A program made the position numbers and the translations under genes. From positions 1 to 64,000 of the forward strand of contig JAHZKP010000035.1 in the NCBI GenBank assembly GCA_022600345.1: a stretch of DNA of 64,000 nt, read 5' to 3'. The DNA is from Alphaproteobacteria bacterium (GTDB lineage: Bacteria > Pseudomonadota > Alphaproteobacteria > Rhizobiales > Hyphomicrobiaceae). Of the stretch, positions 26,898 to 38,357 are shown one piece after another; the stretch's first letter is position 1; each line of letters starts with the position of its first letter. Below the pieces are notes generated by a model. The model had not been told where the DNA came from. It did not search any database and worked only from the letters and a program-made list of their open reading frames with translations.

Positions 26898-27187
26898 CGC
26901 AGCACTTAACATAAATTTGCATTCCCGAAATGCTCAAGAAACGGAACAATGTCGCTATTTACCTGTCTGTTGATCGTCAAGCCGACACCGGTCAACCAAC
27001 TTCGGGGGCATTTGCGTTTCAGCCGACATTCATGCCGCTGCGGCTATAAATCCTAAACATGCTTGATGTCGTATACGTTACAACCAACATGCCCGCCGAG
27101 CCGTAAAAACGACGGGCAGCCGACGGCGCCAGCACACTTTGACCAACACCAGGCCGCAACTTTGGCCGCCGCCACGGTACTTAAAAG

Positions 27188-28681
27188 ATGAGCGTTCATG
27201 ATAGAAAGATCACATCGATGAGCCGGGCGAAAGCTAAAGCGCGCAAAACCACGCCCTCCGTGGTCGCACGAACCGACGACGAAGCCCCGGTCTCCCAACG
27301 CTCGAGCCCGGCCGGTGAATCCGAAACGCGGTCTCCTTCCGCGTCGCCCTCTGCGGTCCCCTCCAAGGCGCCCGCCCCGGCGCCTGCAACGCCGGTCCCG
27401 CCTGCGCGCCAGTCACTTGCCGGTAGGATCCTGCGCCTCTTTATGAAGTCACTGCTGCCGGCGATCGTCATTGTCGCCGGATACTTCGGGTACGATTATC
27501 TTGTCGCAACCAAACCCGAGCCCCCTGTCAGGCCCAAACAGGAACGCGCCTTCACCATCCAGTCGGCGACCGTCAAGGCCGCCACCTACCAACCTCAACT
27601 GACCTTGTTCGGTTCAATCGTAGCCGGCCGCCAGGTCGACATCCGCGCGCTTGTCTCCGGCCAAATCATCGAAACCGGAGAAACGCTGCGCGAAGGCGGA
27701 CAGGTCGGCGAGGGCGACCTGCTTCTCAAGATCGACCCCATCGACTATTCGACCGGTCTGGCTGAACTGCGTGCGCAACTGGCCGAAACCCAGGCCAAGG
27801 TGAGCGAATTCGAAAGCTCGCTTGCAACCGTCAAGCAATCTTTGAAATATTCCCGCGAGCAATTGAAGATCGCCAAGGCCGACCTGGACAGAGCAAAGCC
27901 TCTTGCGCGGCGGCGCGCCATAACCGAGCGAACAGTCGATGATCGTCGCCAGGCCATGCTCCAGCGCCAACTGGCCGCCGATGAACTTGAAAACAACCTG
28001 AAGGTCTGGGAAGCCCGCATCAGGCAGCAACAGGCAGCCGCCCTCCGGCTTGAGAATACGATTGAGCGTGCCGAACGACGCTTGGCCGAAACCGTCCTAA
28101 CGGCCCCGTTTTCCGCTTACGTTACCGAGGTCGGCGCGCAGGTCGGCCGCATGGTTGGCAGTAACGACAAGGTCGCCACCCTGATCGACCGCAACTGGAT
28201 CGAAGCCCGCTTTAACCTGACCGACCGCCAGTTCGGCCGCATTGTTGCAAAGGAAGGCACGCTGGCCGGCCGCGAGATCACGGTTCAGTGGAAGCTGGGC
28301 CAGACCACGTTCACCTACCCAGCCATCGTCGAGCGGATCGCAGCGCGCATTTCGTCTGCCACAGGTGGTGTCGAAGTTTACGCCCGCGTCAAGAATCCCA
28401 ATAAACCCATCCCCCTTCGTCCCGGCGCATTCGTCGAAATCAAAGTGCCAGACACGACCTTCGAAAACGTCTTCAGGGTGCCCGCAACGGCTCTCTACAA
28501 CGGTACCACCGTGTTCGCGGTCAAAGACGGCCGCCTGCAACCGCGCGCAGTCACGCTCGCCGCCGGAATAGACGAAGACCTCCTCGTACGCGGTGAGTTG
28601 TCCGATGGCGATCGAATTCTCGTCTCGCGCATCTCAACACCCGGCGCCGGCATCAAGGTCCAGGAGGCGGAGGTGAAATGA
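27188..28681 (+). CDS. RND efflux periplasmic adaptor subunit (HlyD/MFP family)
   Basis: 497 aa membrane-fusion protein. A long disordered Pro/Ala/Ser N-terminal cytoplasmic segment (1-75) precedes a single membrane span (about 90-105, LLPAIVIVAGYFGYDYLV). Then come the lipoyl half-motifs, a coiled-coil hairpin (about 185-300) and the beta-barrel domain. It would connect the inner-membrane pump encoded next to an outer-membrane channel that is not present here. The start is uncertain (27188 or 27221). It overlaps the permease gene by four bases. Confidence 0.9.
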   Translation: MSVHDRKITSMSRAKAKARKTTPSVVARTDDEAPVSQRSSPAGESETRSPSASPSAVPSKAPAPAPATPVPPARQSLAGRILRLFMKSLLPAIVIVAGYFGYDYLVATKPEPPVRPKQERAFTIQSATVKAATYQPQLTLFGSIVAGRQVDIRALVSGQIIETGETLREGGQVGEGDLLLKIDPIDYSTGLAELRAQLAETQAKVSEFESSLATVKQSLKYSREQLKIAKADLDRAKPLARRRAITERTVDDRRQAMLQRQLAADELENNLKVWEARIRQQQAAALRLENTIERAERRLAETVLTAPFSAYVTEVGAQVGRMVGSNDKVATLIDRNWIEARFNLTDRQFGRIVAKEGTLAGREITVQWKLGQTTFTYPAIVERIAARISSATGGVEVYARVKNPNKPIPLRPGAFVEIKVPDTTFENVFRVPATALYNGTTVFAVKDGRLQPRAVTLAAGIDEDLLVRGELSDGDRILVSRISTPGAGIKVQEAEVK

Positions 28682-31600
28682 ACCCTGCCAGCACAACAGG
28701 CCCCTCCCGTCGCCTACCTCACCTGCCATCGGGCGGGCTGATTGGCGTCTTTGTCCGCCACCCCACCGCCCCCAACCTGCTGATGGCGGTGATGATCCTG
28801 TTTGGCATCTTCAGCCTGATGAAGCTGAACCGCCAGTTTTTCCCAAACATCGAGATCCCGGCGATATCGGTCAGCGTACCCTGGCCGGGCGCCAGCGCCG
28901 AAGACGTCGAGAGCAATATCCTTGAGGTCTTGGAACCTGAACTGCGCTTTCTCGATGAAGTCAGCGAAGTCACCTCGATTGCACGCGAAGGCTCGGGCGT
29001 TATCTCGATTGAGTTCAACTCGAATGCCGATCTGCAAAAGGCCCAAAGCGACGTCGAGCAGGCCGTCAATCGCATCACCACGCTGCCTGAAGATTCCGAG
29101 CGTCCGATCGTGTCGCGCGCAGCCATGTTCGATGGCGTCGCCTCGCTTTCTCTGACCGGACCGTTTTCCGAGCAGGCCCTCAAGACATTCGGTAAGCAGA
29201 TCCGCGACGAACTGCTGGCCACCGGCATCGACCGCGTCACCATGAATGGCGCGCGCGATGAGGAAATCTGGATCCGGCTGCGCGAAGCCGATCTCCGCCG
29301 CCTCGGCCTGACGTTGCAGGAGGTGTCAGAAAAGGTCCGCCAGAACACGCAGGACCTGCCGGCTGGCAAATTGGAAGGCGAAGCAGAAATTCAGCTCCGC
29401 TCCAAGGCCGAGCGCAAGACGCCTGAGACCATCGGCGATATCGAAGTCAAATCAGGCCCCGCCGGCGACAAGGTGTTCCTCAAAGACATCGCCGAAATCG
29501 ACACACGCTTTGAACGCGAAGGCAAGATCGGCCTGATGCGCGGTCAACCGGCAATCGAGCTGGCCATCCAGCGGGCGCAGCGGGCCGATACCCTGAAAAC
29601 GATGGAAATCCTCAATCGTTATCTCGATGCAAAGCGCCCGACGCTGCCTGAATCTCTGCAAGTGAATGTCTATGACGTCCGGGGCAAGTTCGTCGCACAA
29701 CGCCTCGGCATTCTGATTGAGAACGGACTGCAGGGCCTGGCGATCGTGCTGCTGTTGTTGTTCTTGTTTCTCAATGCGCGCGTTGCGTTCTGGGTCGCAG
29801 CCGGTATCCCCGTTGCCTTGTTGGCAGCCCTGGGGGTCATGTACCTGACCGGCCAGTCGATCAACATGGTCTCGATGTTCGCCTTGATCATGATGACCGG
29901 CATTATCGTCGACGACGCCATCGTTGTCGGTGAGCAAACCGCGACCCTGGAAGAAAACGGCATGAACAGCGTCGACGCCGCACAGGCCGGCGCAATCGGC
30001 ATGCTCGCCCCTGTCTCAGCGGCGATGATCACCACGTTGTGCTCATTCTTCCCGATCGTCGTTATCAGCGGCCGCATGGGAGATATCCTGATCGCAATCC
30101 CGCTCGTCGTGGTCGCCGTCCTGATCGCCAGCCTCATCGAATGCTTTCTTATTCTGCCCGGCCACCTGCGCCACGGCGAAACGAAAAAACGCAAACCCTG
30201 GTGGATCCGCCAGAAGCTCGACCAGGGCTTTAACTGGCTGCGCGACGGCCCGGTCAACGCAATCGTGAGAACCGCTTATGCGTGGCGTTACACAACGGCT
30301 GCCATCCTGATTGCCAGCCTGTTCCTGGCCATCGGCATGATCGCCGGCGACCGCGTCGGCTTCCGCTTCTTCCCCTCACCTGAATCCGAAAACCTGACGG
30401 CAGCCGTCGAATTCGCCCCGGGCATCCCGCGGTCCCAACAGATCGCCGCCCTCTCCCAGTTCGAAGAAGCCCTATACCGCGCCGAGAAAAAGCTGCTGGC
30501 CACACAAAGTACCGATGTACCGATCGCCCGTCCTGCAGCGCCCACCGCTGCTACTGGTCAGGAGACCGGCGAGGCCAGCCAGATCGACCGGGTCATTAAG
30601 CAGGTCGGTCAGTGGTTTGGCGTCGGCCCGGATGAAAAGAAACGCGAGACCCAACTTGTTGAAGCCGTATTCACAATGGCCGGCAAGGCCGGCCGCATTC
30701 AAAACGACAACGTCGCCCAACTCGGTGTCCAGTTGGTCGCCAGCGAACAACGCTCGATCCGCACCAAGCAAATCGTCAAGGCGTGGCGCGAGGCAGTCCC
30801 CAGGATTGCCGGCGTCGAACGGCTTTCCATCTCAGGCCGCCGGCCCGGCCCTCCTGGACGCGACGTTGATGTCCGCTTGCAAAGTGCACCTGTCGAAACG
30901 CTGAAAGCCGCAGCCGAGGAATTGCGCCAGGCCCTCACCGGCTTTCCCGGCGTCTCCGGCATCACCGATGATCTACCCTACGGCAAGCAGGAATACGTTT
31001 TCGAGGTCAACCCGCGCGGCACTGCACTGGGCTTCACCGGTCAATCGATCGGCACCCAGGTGCGCCGCGCATTCGAAGGCGCCATCTCCATCCGCTTTGC
31101 CCGCGGCGATGACGAAATCACCGTCCGCGTCATGCGCAGGCAATCAGAAGGCGGACGCCAGGACCTGGTACGTTTCCACCTGACGACGGCGGCCGGCGAC
31201 CGCGTCCCGCTTACCGAAGTCGTAAACATCTCCGAACGCCGCAGCTTCTCCATCGTCCAACGCAAGGACGGCATTCGCACCGTCGCTATTACCGGCGATA
31301 TCGATCCTGAAGTCACCTCTACCGAGGAGGTCGTCGCCCGGCTCAACGCCGAGGTGATGCCGGGCCTCGCTGCCAAATACGGCGTCGGCTACATTTACAA
31401 GGGCCGCGATGAAGAACGCCGCGATTCCTTCCGCGACCTGAAGCAGGGCGCCCTGCTGGCCTTCTGCCTGATCTACATCACGCTGGCCTGGGTTTTCGGC
31501 AGCTATTGGAAACCCTTCAGCGTCATGTTGATTATCCCGTTCGGACTCGTGGGCGCGATCTTCGGCCACTACATTATGGGCCAGGCCCTGACCATCATTT

Positions 31601-32013
31601 CGATGATCGGACTGTTGGGGTTATCGGGAATCCTGGTGAACGATTCCATCGTCCTCGTCAGCCGAATAAATGAGCGCCTCGCCACCGGTGAAACGCTTGA
31701 AGAAGCCGCAGTCGGCGGTGCCCGCGACCGCTTCCGCGCGGTGCTGTTAACGTCGCTGACCACGGTTGGCGGCCTCACTCCGCTGTTGTTTGAAACCAGC
31801 CGCCAGGCGCAATTCCTAATCCCGATGGCAACGACCCTCGTGTTCGGCCTTGCCGCCGCGACGATCCTCGTACTGCTGCTCGTTCCATCGCTGCTGGGAA
31901 TCAGCGCCGACATCGGCCATGCGCTTCAAAAAGTAAGCAGCGTCCTGTTCGGATCCCGCGATCGGGCTGAGCCCCATCCACACTCCACCGCCCCGCCCGC
32001 ACCCGGCGAGTAG
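28678..32013 (+). CDS. RND efflux permease (AcrB/HAE1-like)
   Basis: 1111 aa inner-membrane proton-driven transporter with twelve expected membrane spans. The first span is at about 35-52, followed by the periplasmic porter domain; the second membrane block (about 350-520) includes MMTGIIVDDAIVVGE, where the paired Asp residues lie in the proton relay region. The C-terminal half repeats the layout (IGLLGLSGILVNDSIVLVSR). The class is HAE1-like drug/amphiphile exporter; the substrate is unknown. No TetR-type regulator is adjacent. Confidence 0.93.
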   Translation: MNPASTTGPSRRLPHLPSGGLIGVFVRHPTAPNLLMAVMILFGIFSLMKLNRQFFPNIEIPAISVSVPWPGASAEDVESNILEVLEPELRFLDEVSEVTSIAREGSGVISIEFNSNADLQKAQSDVEQAVNRITTLPEDSERPIVSRAAMFDGVASLSLTGPFSEQALKTFGKQIRDELLATGIDRVTMNGARDEEIWIRLREADLRRLGLTLQEVSEKVRQNTQDLPAGKLEGEAEIQLRSKAERKTPETIGDIEVKSGPAGDKVFLKDIAEIDTRFEREGKIGLMRGQPAIELAIQRAQRADTLKTMEILNRYLDAKRPTLPESLQVNVYDVRGKFVAQRLGILIENGLQGLAIVLLLLFLFLNARVAFWVAAGIPVALLAALGVMYLTGQSINMVSMFALIMMTGIIVDDAIVVGEQTATLEENGMNSVDAAQAGAIGMLAPVSAAMITTLCSFFPIVVISGRMGDILIAIPLVVVAVLIASLIECFLILPGHLRHGETKKRKPWWIRQKLDQGFNWLRDGPVNAIVRTAYAWRYTTAAILIASLFLAIGMIAGDRVGFRFFPSPESENLTAAVEFAPGIPRSQQIAALSQFEEALYRAEKKLLATQSTDVPIARPAAPTAATGQETGEASQIDRVIKQVGQWFGVGPDEKKRETQLVEAVFTMAGKAGRIQNDNVAQLGVQLVASEQRSIRTKQIVKAWREAVPRIAGVERLSISGRRPGPPGRDVDVRLQSAPVETLKAAAEELRQALTGFPGVSGITDDLPYGKQEYVFEVNPRGTALGFTGQSIGTQVRRAFEGAISIRFARGDDEITVRVMRRQSEGGRQDLVRFHLTTAAGDRVPLTEVVNISERRSFSIVQRKDGIRTVAITGDIDPEVTSTEEVVARLNAEVMPGLAAKYGVGYIYKGRDEERRDSFRDLKQGALLAFCLIYITLAWVFGSYWKPFSVMLIIPFGLVGAIFGHYIMGQALTIISMIGLLGLSGILVNDSIVLVSRINERLATGETLEEAAVGGARDRFRAVLLTSLTTVGGLTPLLFETSRQAQFLIPMATTLVFGLAAATILVLLLVPSLLGISADIGHALQKVSSVLFGSRDRAEPHPHSTAPPAPGE

Positions 32014-32180
32014 ACCGGGACAGCGCCCGATCAGCACCGTGAGCGAGTCGATAAGTTCACCGTGATCCACCTGTCCGGGATCAACCGCGACCCGCGTCCT
32101 GCCCAACGTGATTTTTTTTACGTCAACACAGCGCAGGCTGGTGTTGAGCAATGGAAATGTTGCCCCCCAACGACCGCCAC

Positions 32181-32330
32181 ACACGCCCCCTCTCCCTTGG
32201 GGGAGAGGACGCGCTGCCATGACTTGCAGGCGCCCTGGCACGAGGAACGGCCCTGCGACTGACAACCGGTGAGCACCGGCGATTGCAAGTCATCGTGGCA
32301 GCGCCAGGTGAGGGGGGCGGACCGTTTCGC
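32181..32330. repeat. nested palindromic intergenic repeat, copy A
   Basis: A hairpin CCTCTCCC / GGGAGAGG (32189-32208) is followed by long arms GCGCTGCCATGACTTGCA (32211-32228) and TGCAAGTCA-TCG-TGGCAGCGC (32284-32304), so one arm has an extra three bases. A GC-rich segment (AGGTGAGGGGGGCGGA) follows. The same layout and core TGCCACGATSACTTG occur in inverse orientation at 54270-54395. The rest of the gap from 32014 to 32357 holds no gene. The element separates the convergent RND and fhs genes. Confidence 0.7.
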
Positions 32331-32357
32331 GCCTCACCACACCGGCCCGGTCGCCTT

Positions 32358-34034
32358 TTAAAACAAGCCGTCGATCTCGCCTTTTTCGTTGATGCAGATC
32401 TTCTCCGCAGACGGTACGCGCGGCAGTCCGGGCATCCGCATGATATCGCCGCAGACCGCTACGATGAATTCCGCGCCCGCCGCCAGGATAACTTCGCGCA
32501 CCGGAATTTCATGGCCGGTCGGCGCACCGCGCGCAGTCGGATCGGTCGAGAACGAGTACTGCGTCTTGGCCACGCAGATCGGAAGGTGGCCGTAACCTGC
32601 GTCCTGCAAATCCTTCACCTGATTGCGCACCGCCGGACTGCCCGCAATCGAATCGGCACGATAGATCTCGGTTGCAATCGTTTCGATCTTCTCCCACAGC
32701 GGCATGTCGTCGGGATAAATCGGCTTGAAGGACGCCTGTCCTGAATCGGCCAGTTCGACAACATGCTGCGCCAAGTCCACAACGCCCGCTCCGCCTTCGG
32801 CCCAATGGTTGGCCAGGAATGCCTTGGTGCCGACCGACTCTGCTGCGTCCTTGACCGCTTCCACTTCGGCATCCGTATCGTTGACGAACTTGTTGATAGC
32901 CACCACCGGAGGAACGCCGAACTTGCGCAGGTTCTCAAGATGGCGCTTTAGGTTTTCGACGCCTTTCTTGACCGCCTCAACGTTTTCGTTCTTCAACTCG
33001 TCCTTCGCCACCCCACCGTGCATTTTCAACGCCCGGATCGTCGCAACCAGCACAACCGCCTGCGGCTTCAGCCCGGCCATACGGCACTTGATGTCGAAAA
33101 ACTTCTCCGCCCCCAGGTCAGCTCCGAACCCGGCTTCGGTCACAACGTAGTCGCACATCTTCAGCGCCGACTTCGTTGCCAGAACGGAATTGCAGCCGTG
33201 GGCGATGTTTGCGAACGGCCCGCCGTGAATAAAGGCCGGATTGTTTTCCAGCGTCTGAACCATGTTCGGCATCAGTGCATCTTTGAGCAGCACGGTCATC
33301 GCGCCGTCAGCCTTCAATTCCCGCGCCAGCACAGCCTTCTTCTCACGCGTGAACCCAACGACGATGTTACCCAGCCGGCGCTCCAGGTCGGCAAGATCCT
33401 TTGCCAGGCACAAAATCGCCATCACCTCGGACGCCACCGTGATGTCGAAACCGTCCTGACGCGGGAACCCGTTGGCGACCCCACCCAGCGAATTGGTGAT
33501 CTGTCGCAACGCCCGGTCGTTCATGTCGACGACCCGCCGCCATGCAACGCGCCGCGAATCGATTCCCAGCGCATTTCCCCAATAGATGTGATTGTCGATC
33601 ATCGCCGCCAACAGGTTGTTGGCCGATGTAATGGCGTGGAAATCACCCGTGAAGTGGAGGTTGATGTCCTCCATCGGCACGACCTGCGCATAGCCGCCAC
33701 CCGCAGCGCCCCCCTTGACGCCGAAGCACGGGCCAAGCGACGGCTCGCGCAAACAACACATTGCCTTCTTGCCGATACGGTTGAGGCCATCGCTCAGCCC
33801 GACCGTCGTCGTCGTCTTGCCTTCGCCAGCCGGTGTCGGACTGATGGCCGTGACCAAAATCAGCTTGCCATCAGGACGCTTTTGCAGGCTGTCGACGAAC
33901 TCTGAAGAAATCTTTGCCTTGTAGGGTCCGTAGTTCAACAAAGCGGATGCCGGAAGGTCAATCTTCGCAGCCACATCGCTGATCGGCTGCATCGTGGCTT
34001 CGCGAGCGATTTCAATGTCGGATTTCACAGTCAT
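32358..34034 (-). CDS. fhs: formate--tetrahydrofolate ligase
   Basis: 558 aa, normal length. It makes 10-formyl-tetrahydrofolate from formate, ATP and tetrahydrofolate. The nucleotide loop [14 protein letters not shown] is at 67-80, and [22 protein letters not shown] and [23 protein letters not shown] are family signatures. It is the last gene of the minus-strand oxalate cluster. This suggests that formate released by Frc is captured into the folate C1 pool for biosynthesis. AGGGA upstream supports the ATG. Confidence 0.96.
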   Translation of the reverse strand: MTVKSDIEIAREATMQPISDVAAKIDLPASALLNYGPYKAKISSEFVDSLQKRPDGKLILVTAISPTPAGEGKTTTTVGLSDGLNRIGKKAMCCLREPSLGPCFGVKGGAAGGGYAQVVPMEDINLHFTGDFHAITSANNLLAAMIDNHIYWGNALGIDSRRVAWRRVVDMNDRALRQITNSLGGVANGFPRQDGFDITVASEVMAILCLAKDLADLERRLGNIVVGFTREKKAVLARELKADGAMTVLLKDALMPNMVQTLENNPAFIHGGPFANIAHGCNSVLATKSALKMCDYVVTEAGFGADLGAEKFFDIKCRMAGLKPQAVVLVATIRALKMHGGVAKDELKNENVEAVKKGVENLKRHLENLRKFGVPPVVAINKFVNDTDAEVEAVKDAAESVGTKAFLANHWAEGGAGVVDLAQHVVELADSGQASFKPIYPDDMPLWEKIETIATEIYRADSIAGSPAVRNQVKDLQDAGYGHLPICVAKTQYSFSTDPTARGAPTGHEIPVREVILAAGAEFIVAVCGDIMRMPGLPRVPSAEKICINEKGEIDGLF

Positions 34035-34113
34035 TGCACGTTTCCCTATCCCTAACTCGCAAAACTAGTTTTGTTTTTCTTACGCTACCCCGGGGACGCT
34101 AGGCACAAATACC

Positions 34114-35037
34114 CTAGACGTCCTCCCGCACACAAACATCGCCCACCTTCAACCCAGCGGCATCCGCCCACTCCTTGCCGGTTACTTTCGCGTCTTTGTC
34201 CGGCCGCACGCGCTTGGCAAGCACAGCCCCCTCGCCCGCTGCGATTGTTATGCCTTCATCTGTAATGGCCAACACTTCGCCCGGCTTCCCGTCACCCGCC
34301 GTCTTGGCCGCATCGAAGATGGAAAGCTTCACCCCGTTGATGTTGGTCCAGGAACCCGGCTGCGGATTGCCAGCCCGGATCCAGTTATAAACTTCGCTGT
34401 TTGACTTCGACCAATCAAGTTGCGCAGCCTTCTTGTTGAACCAGCTTTCATAAGATCCCGCTTCCAGATCCTGGGTATGCTTGATGATCACGCCTGCCTT
34501 CACCAGATCAAGGCACTCGATCATCGCCTCGACCCCCATTGGGAACAGCTTCTTGAAGTAGACGTCTCCCAGCGTTTCATCCGGACCGATCTCACAGGTT
34601 TTCTGCAAGAAGATCGGCCCTTCGTCGAGACCATCGTCAGGCCAGAAAATCGACAGGCCGGTACGTGTCGCCCCCATCGCGATCGGCCAGTTGATGCTCG
34701 ATGGCCCACGGTGCGCCGGACACAACGATGGATGATACTGAAATGTTCCAAACCGCGGCGCATCGCGAACTGCTTCGGGCACGAACAACAAGACGTAGGC
34801 CATCATGCAGACATCGGCATCAAACGACTTCATCAGTTCCAGCGCTTCTGGCGTCTTCCACGAAGCCGGCTGATGCACCGGCAATCCCTTCTCGCGGGCC
34901 AACTCCGCCAATGGATCCTCCGGCCTGCCTTCCTTGGTTGGCGCGCAGCAAACAGCGACGACATTCTCGCCTCGCTCAAGCAGCTTCTCCAGCACGGCCT
35001 TACCGAAAGCCTGCTGGCCATGAACCACGATCCGCAT
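34114..35037 (-). CDS. stand-alone ALDH1L1-type formyltransferase/hydrolase domain protein
   Basis: 307 aa, Fmt-like. It resembles the N-terminal domain of 10-formyltetrahydrofolate dehydrogenase (ALDH1L1) more than methionyl-tRNA formyltransferase: YHPSLCPAHRGPSSINW and LSIFWPDDGLDEGPIFLQK keep the catalytic His and Asp, and the C-terminal domain has VYNWIRAGNPQPGSWT. The start at 35037 has GGAGG four to five bases upstream. It sits between frc and fhs. It may hydrolyse formyl-tetrahydrofolate or, as I propose, transfer formyl between CoA and tetrahydrofolate. Only homology and context support this. Confidence 0.85.
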   Translation of the reverse strand: MRIVVHGQQAFGKAVLEKLLERGENVVAVCCAPTKEGRPEDPLAELAREKGLPVHQPASWKTPEALELMKSFDADVCMMAYVLLFVPEAVRDAPRFGTFQYHPSLCPAHRGPSSINWPIAMGATRTGLSIFWPDDGLDEGPIFLQKTCEIGPDETLGDVYFKKLFPMGVEAMIECLDLVKAGVIIKHTQDLEAGSYESWFNKKAAQLDWSKSNSEVYNWIRAGNPQPGSWTNINGVKLSIFDAAKTAGDGKPGEVLAITDEGITIAAGEGAVLAKRVRPDKDAKVTGKEWADAAGLKVGDVCVREDV

Positions 35038-35153
35038 GCGTCCTCCGTTTCGCTTCGCAATGAAGCAGACATTCAAGTTACCGAAAGTGGGCAGTGGTGC
35101 AATTAGGCAGACACCCCACTTGTCCCAGGATGAGTCTCGTGTTGTCCGCGCAC

Positions 35154-36431
35154 CTACTCGGCTGCAACCTTCTTCACCACCTCGGTCGCACCCGTCGCCT
35201 TCAGGTTAGCAATCTCGTCGGCCGAATAACCAAGAACTTCACCAAGAACTTCTTCGGTATGCTCGCCCAGCAACGGAGACCGCTCGACCTCGACAGGGCT
35301 GTCGGACATCTTGATGGGGCAACCGACCGTCAGGTATTTACCGCGCTCAGGATGGTCGACCTCAACGATCGTCCCGGTTTCCCGCAGTGAGGGATCCTCG
35401 GCAAGTTCCTTCATGGACAGGATCGGGCCAACGGGAATGTCAAGCGGGTTGCAGATTTCCATCACCTCGAACTTGGTCTTGGTCATGGTCCATTCTTCAA
35501 CCGTGCTGAAGATCAAGTTGAGTTTATCAAGACGCGCCGGCGGCGTGGCGAACTCGGGATCTTCCTTCCATTCCGGCTTATCGATGACATCGCAGATCTT
35601 CTGCCAGACAGCCGCCTGCGTAATGAAATACGTATAGGCGTTGGGGTCACTCTCCCAACCCTTGCACTTGAGAATACGTCCCGGTTGCCCACCACCAGAA
35701 TCGTTGCCCGCACGCGGTGTCGCTTCGCCGAATGGAATGCCTTCCCCGAACTGGGAATATTCCTTCAGCGGCCCGTGCTCCAGGCGCTGCTGATCGCGCA
35801 GCTTGACGCGGCAAAGGTTGAGCACGCCATCCTGCATTGGCGCCAGCACCTTCTGGCCGCGCCCCGTTCTCTCACGCTGGAATAGCGCCGTCATGATCCC
35901 CAGTGCCAGATGGAGCCCCGTGCCCGAATCGCCGATCTGCGCTCCGGTGACGACCGGCGGTCCGTCCAGAAAACCCGTCGTCGATGCAGAACCGCCCGCA
36001 CATTGCGCAACGTTCTCATACACCTTGCACTCCTGGTACGGCCCCGGACCGAATCCCTTTACCGATGCCATAATCATCCGAGGATTCAATTCCTGGATGC
36101 GCTCCCACCCAAACCCCATCCGGTCGAGCGCACCGGGAGCAAAGTTCTCAACCAGAACGTCGCAAGTCTTGATCAACCGCTCCAGCACCTCCTTGCCCTT
36201 TTCGTTCTTGGTGTTGAGCGTGATCGACCGCTTGTTGTGGTTGAGCATGGTGAAATAGAGGCTGTCGGCCCCCTCGACATCGACCAATTGCTTGCGCGTT
36301 GCATCCCCTACACCGGGCCGCTCCACCTTGATCACGTCAGCTCCGAACCAAGCCAGAAGCTGTGTGCATGTCGGCCCGGATTGGACATGTGTGAAATCGA
36401 GGATCTTGATGCCTTCGAGTGCCTTGCTCAT
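35154..36431 (-). CDS. frc: formyl-CoA transferase
   Basis: 425 aa class III CoA transferase. It exchanges CoA between formyl-CoA and oxalate, giving oxalyl-CoA and formate. The start region [30 protein letters not shown], and the catalytic Asp168 in IGDSGTGLH (Asp169 in Oxalobacter) match Frc closely, as does the glycine loop [22 protein letters not shown] precedes the ATG. It lies directly downstream of oxc, as in known oxalate-degrading bacteria. Confidence 0.94.
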   Translation of the reverse strand: MSKALEGIKILDFTHVQSGPTCTQLLAWFGADVIKVERPGVGDATRKQLVDVEGADSLYFTMLNHNKRSITLNTKNEKGKEVLERLIKTCDVLVENFAPGALDRMGFGWERIQELNPRMIMASVKGFGPGPYQECKVYENVAQCAGGSASTTGFLDGPPVVTGAQIGDSGTGLHLALGIMTALFQRERTGRGQKVLAPMQDGVLNLCRVKLRDQQRLEHGPLKEYSQFGEGIPFGEATPRAGNDSGGGQPGRILKCKGWESDPNAYTYFITQAAVWQKICDVIDKPEWKEDPEFATPPARLDKLNLIFSTVEEWTMTKTKFEVMEICNPLDIPVGPILSMKELAEDPSLRETGTIVEVDHPERGKYLTVGCPIKMSDSPVEVERSPLLGEHTEEVLGEVLGYSADEIANLKATGATEVVKKVAAE

Positions 36432-36559
36432 TGGTCTTTTTCACTCCTCCACCGGGGGGGCGTCATGGCCCGCCGTGTCTGGTTTTTGGTTCGCGGCTGC
36501 CGGCCAGCTTCCCTTCCAATGAAGCTCGCTGCCCCCGCACCCTTTTCGAATAATTAATT

Positions 36560-38317
36560 TCAGGCCTTGCTCAGCGCGCTCTGCGGGTTGAGTTTGCCGA
36601 TGTTCCCGCTTTCAGTGCCGGCCGCCTCATCGATAACCGCATTGACCAGGCACGGCTTGCCCGAATCCATCGCTTCGTTCACCGCGCGTTTTAACTCTTC
36701 AGGCGTCGTCGCGTAGTACCCCACTCCGCCAAAGGCCTCCATCATCTGGTCGTATCGGGCGTCCTTTACGAACACGGTCGTTGCTACGTCCCCACCTCCA
36801 GACGGATTGACGTCGGTTCCCCGATAGATGCCATTGTTGTTGAAGATGACGATACAAACCGGCAGTTGGTACCGGCAAATAGTCTCCACTTCCATGCCCG
36901 AGAAGCCGAACGCGCTGTCGCCCTCAATGGCAAGCACCGGCTGCCCCGTCTCCACGGCGCCTCCCACGGCAAAGCCCATGCCGATCCCCATGATGCCCCA
37001 TGTCCCCACATCCAACCGCTTGCGCGGCTTCGACATGTCGATAATGCCACGCGCCAGATCGAGCGTGTTGGCGCCTTCGTTGACGACCAGCGCGTCAGGC
37101 CGCTCGGCCACGATTTGTTTCAGGACACCCAACGCAGCATGGAAATTCATCGGCAGGGAATTGCTCAACAGCTTGGGCGCCATCTTTGCGATGTTGGCGT
37201 CCTTTTTTTGCCGAACCGCATCCGTCCATTCGGCAGGCGGAAGCGGCCACGCATCCCCCATGGCCTCGCTCAGCGCCGACACGCACGATCCAATATCACC
37301 GACCAGCGGCGCAGCGATTTCTACATTGCTGTCCATCTCCCGGGGCTCGATATCGATCTGAATGAACTTGGTCGAGTGCGGCTCACCCCAGGACTTGCCC
37401 TTGCCATGCGACAACAGCCAGTTGAGGCGCGCACCAACCATCACAACCACGTCGGCCTGCTTCAAGACCAAAGACCGCGCGGCACTTGCACACTGCTCGT
37501 GCGTATCGGGCAACAACCCCTTGGCCATGCTCATCGGCAGATACGGGATTCCCGACTTCTTAACGAAGTTACGCACCTCCTCGTCGGCCTGCGCATAAGC
37601 AGCCCCTTTGCCAAGTATGATCAGCGGGCGCTTCGCTGTCTTCAGAAGGTCGAGAGCGCGTGCAACCGCATCGCCAATAGGTATCTGGGCGGGAGCCGGA
37701 TCGATCACCTCAACGAGTGATTTCTGGCCCTCCACCTCGTCCATCGTCTGCCCCAGGAGCTGGGCTGGCACATCGAGATAGACGCCACCAGGCCGCCCCG
37801 AAACCGCAGCCCGGATGGCTCTGGCAACTGCAATACCGATGTCATTGGCATGCAGCACGCGGTAGGCCGCCTTGCACAACGGCTTGGCGATCGCCAGTTG
37901 GTCCATTTCCTCGTAGTCGCCCTGCTGCAGATCAACGATCTCGCGCTCCGACGACCCGCTGATCAGGATCATGGGAAAGCAGTTGGTCGTGGCATTGGCA
38001 AGCGACGTCAGCCCGTTGAGAAATCCCGGCGCCGACACCGTCAGACAGATCCCCGGCTTCTTCGACAGGAAGCCCGCGATGGCCGCCGCATGCCCGGCAT
38101 GCTGCTCATGACGAAACGAGATGACGCGCATGCCTTCCGCCTGCGCCATACGCCCCAGGTCCGTAATCGGGATACCGGGCACGCAGTAAATGTTTTCGAT
38201 CCCATTCATCTTGAGTGCATCGATCAACAGGTGAAAACCATCCGTCAATGCACCTGGCCCCGGTTCCTCAGATGCGCTTGGATGCGTCACGACTTGCGCA
38301 GAGCCCGAAGAGGCCAT
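36560..38317 (-). CDS. oxc: oxalyl-CoA decarboxylase
   Basis: 585 aa thiamine-diphosphate enzyme, oxalyl-CoA to formyl-CoA plus CO2. Nearly continuous similarity to the Oxalobacter enzyme is visible: [31 protein letters not shown] with the catalytic Glu, [20 protein letters not shown], and the cofactor motif EGDSAFGFS...NNNGIYRG. I place the start at the ATG at 38317, which has GGGAG seven bases upstream; longer frames reach 38386 but overlap the regulator gene. It lies 40 bp after that regulator. Confidence 0.95.
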   Translation of the reverse strand: MASSGSAQVVTHPSASEEPGPGALTDGFHLLIDALKMNGIENIYCVPGIPITDLGRMAQAEGMRVISFRHEQHAGHAAAIAGFLSKKPGICLTVSAPGFLNGLTSLANATTNCFPMILISGSSEREIVDLQQGDYEEMDQLAIAKPLCKAAYRVLHANDIGIAVARAIRAAVSGRPGGVYLDVPAQLLGQTMDEVEGQKSLVEVIDPAPAQIPIGDAVARALDLLKTAKRPLIILGKGAAYAQADEEVRNFVKKSGIPYLPMSMAKGLLPDTHEQCASAARSLVLKQADVVVMVGARLNWLLSHGKGKSWGEPHSTKFIQIDIEPREMDSNVEIAAPLVGDIGSCVSALSEAMGDAWPLPPAEWTDAVRQKKDANIAKMAPKLLSNSLPMNFHAALGVLKQIVAERPDALVVNEGANTLDLARGIIDMSKPRKRLDVGTWGIMGIGMGFAVGGAVETGQPVLAIEGDSAFGFSGMEVETICRYQLPVCIVIFNNNGIYRGTDVNPSGGGDVATTVFVKDARYDQMMEAFGGVGYYATTPEELKRAVNEAMDSGKPCLVNAVIDEAAGTESGNIGKLNPQSALSKA

Positions 38318-38357
38318 GATCATTCTCCCGATTTCAAAAAAAGTGCCGTTAGGTTGC

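Noticed and set aside
33018..33905. 295-codon plus-strand frame inside fhs
   Set aside because: Antisense to a highly conserved gene; sequence is Arg/Gln/His-rich noise.
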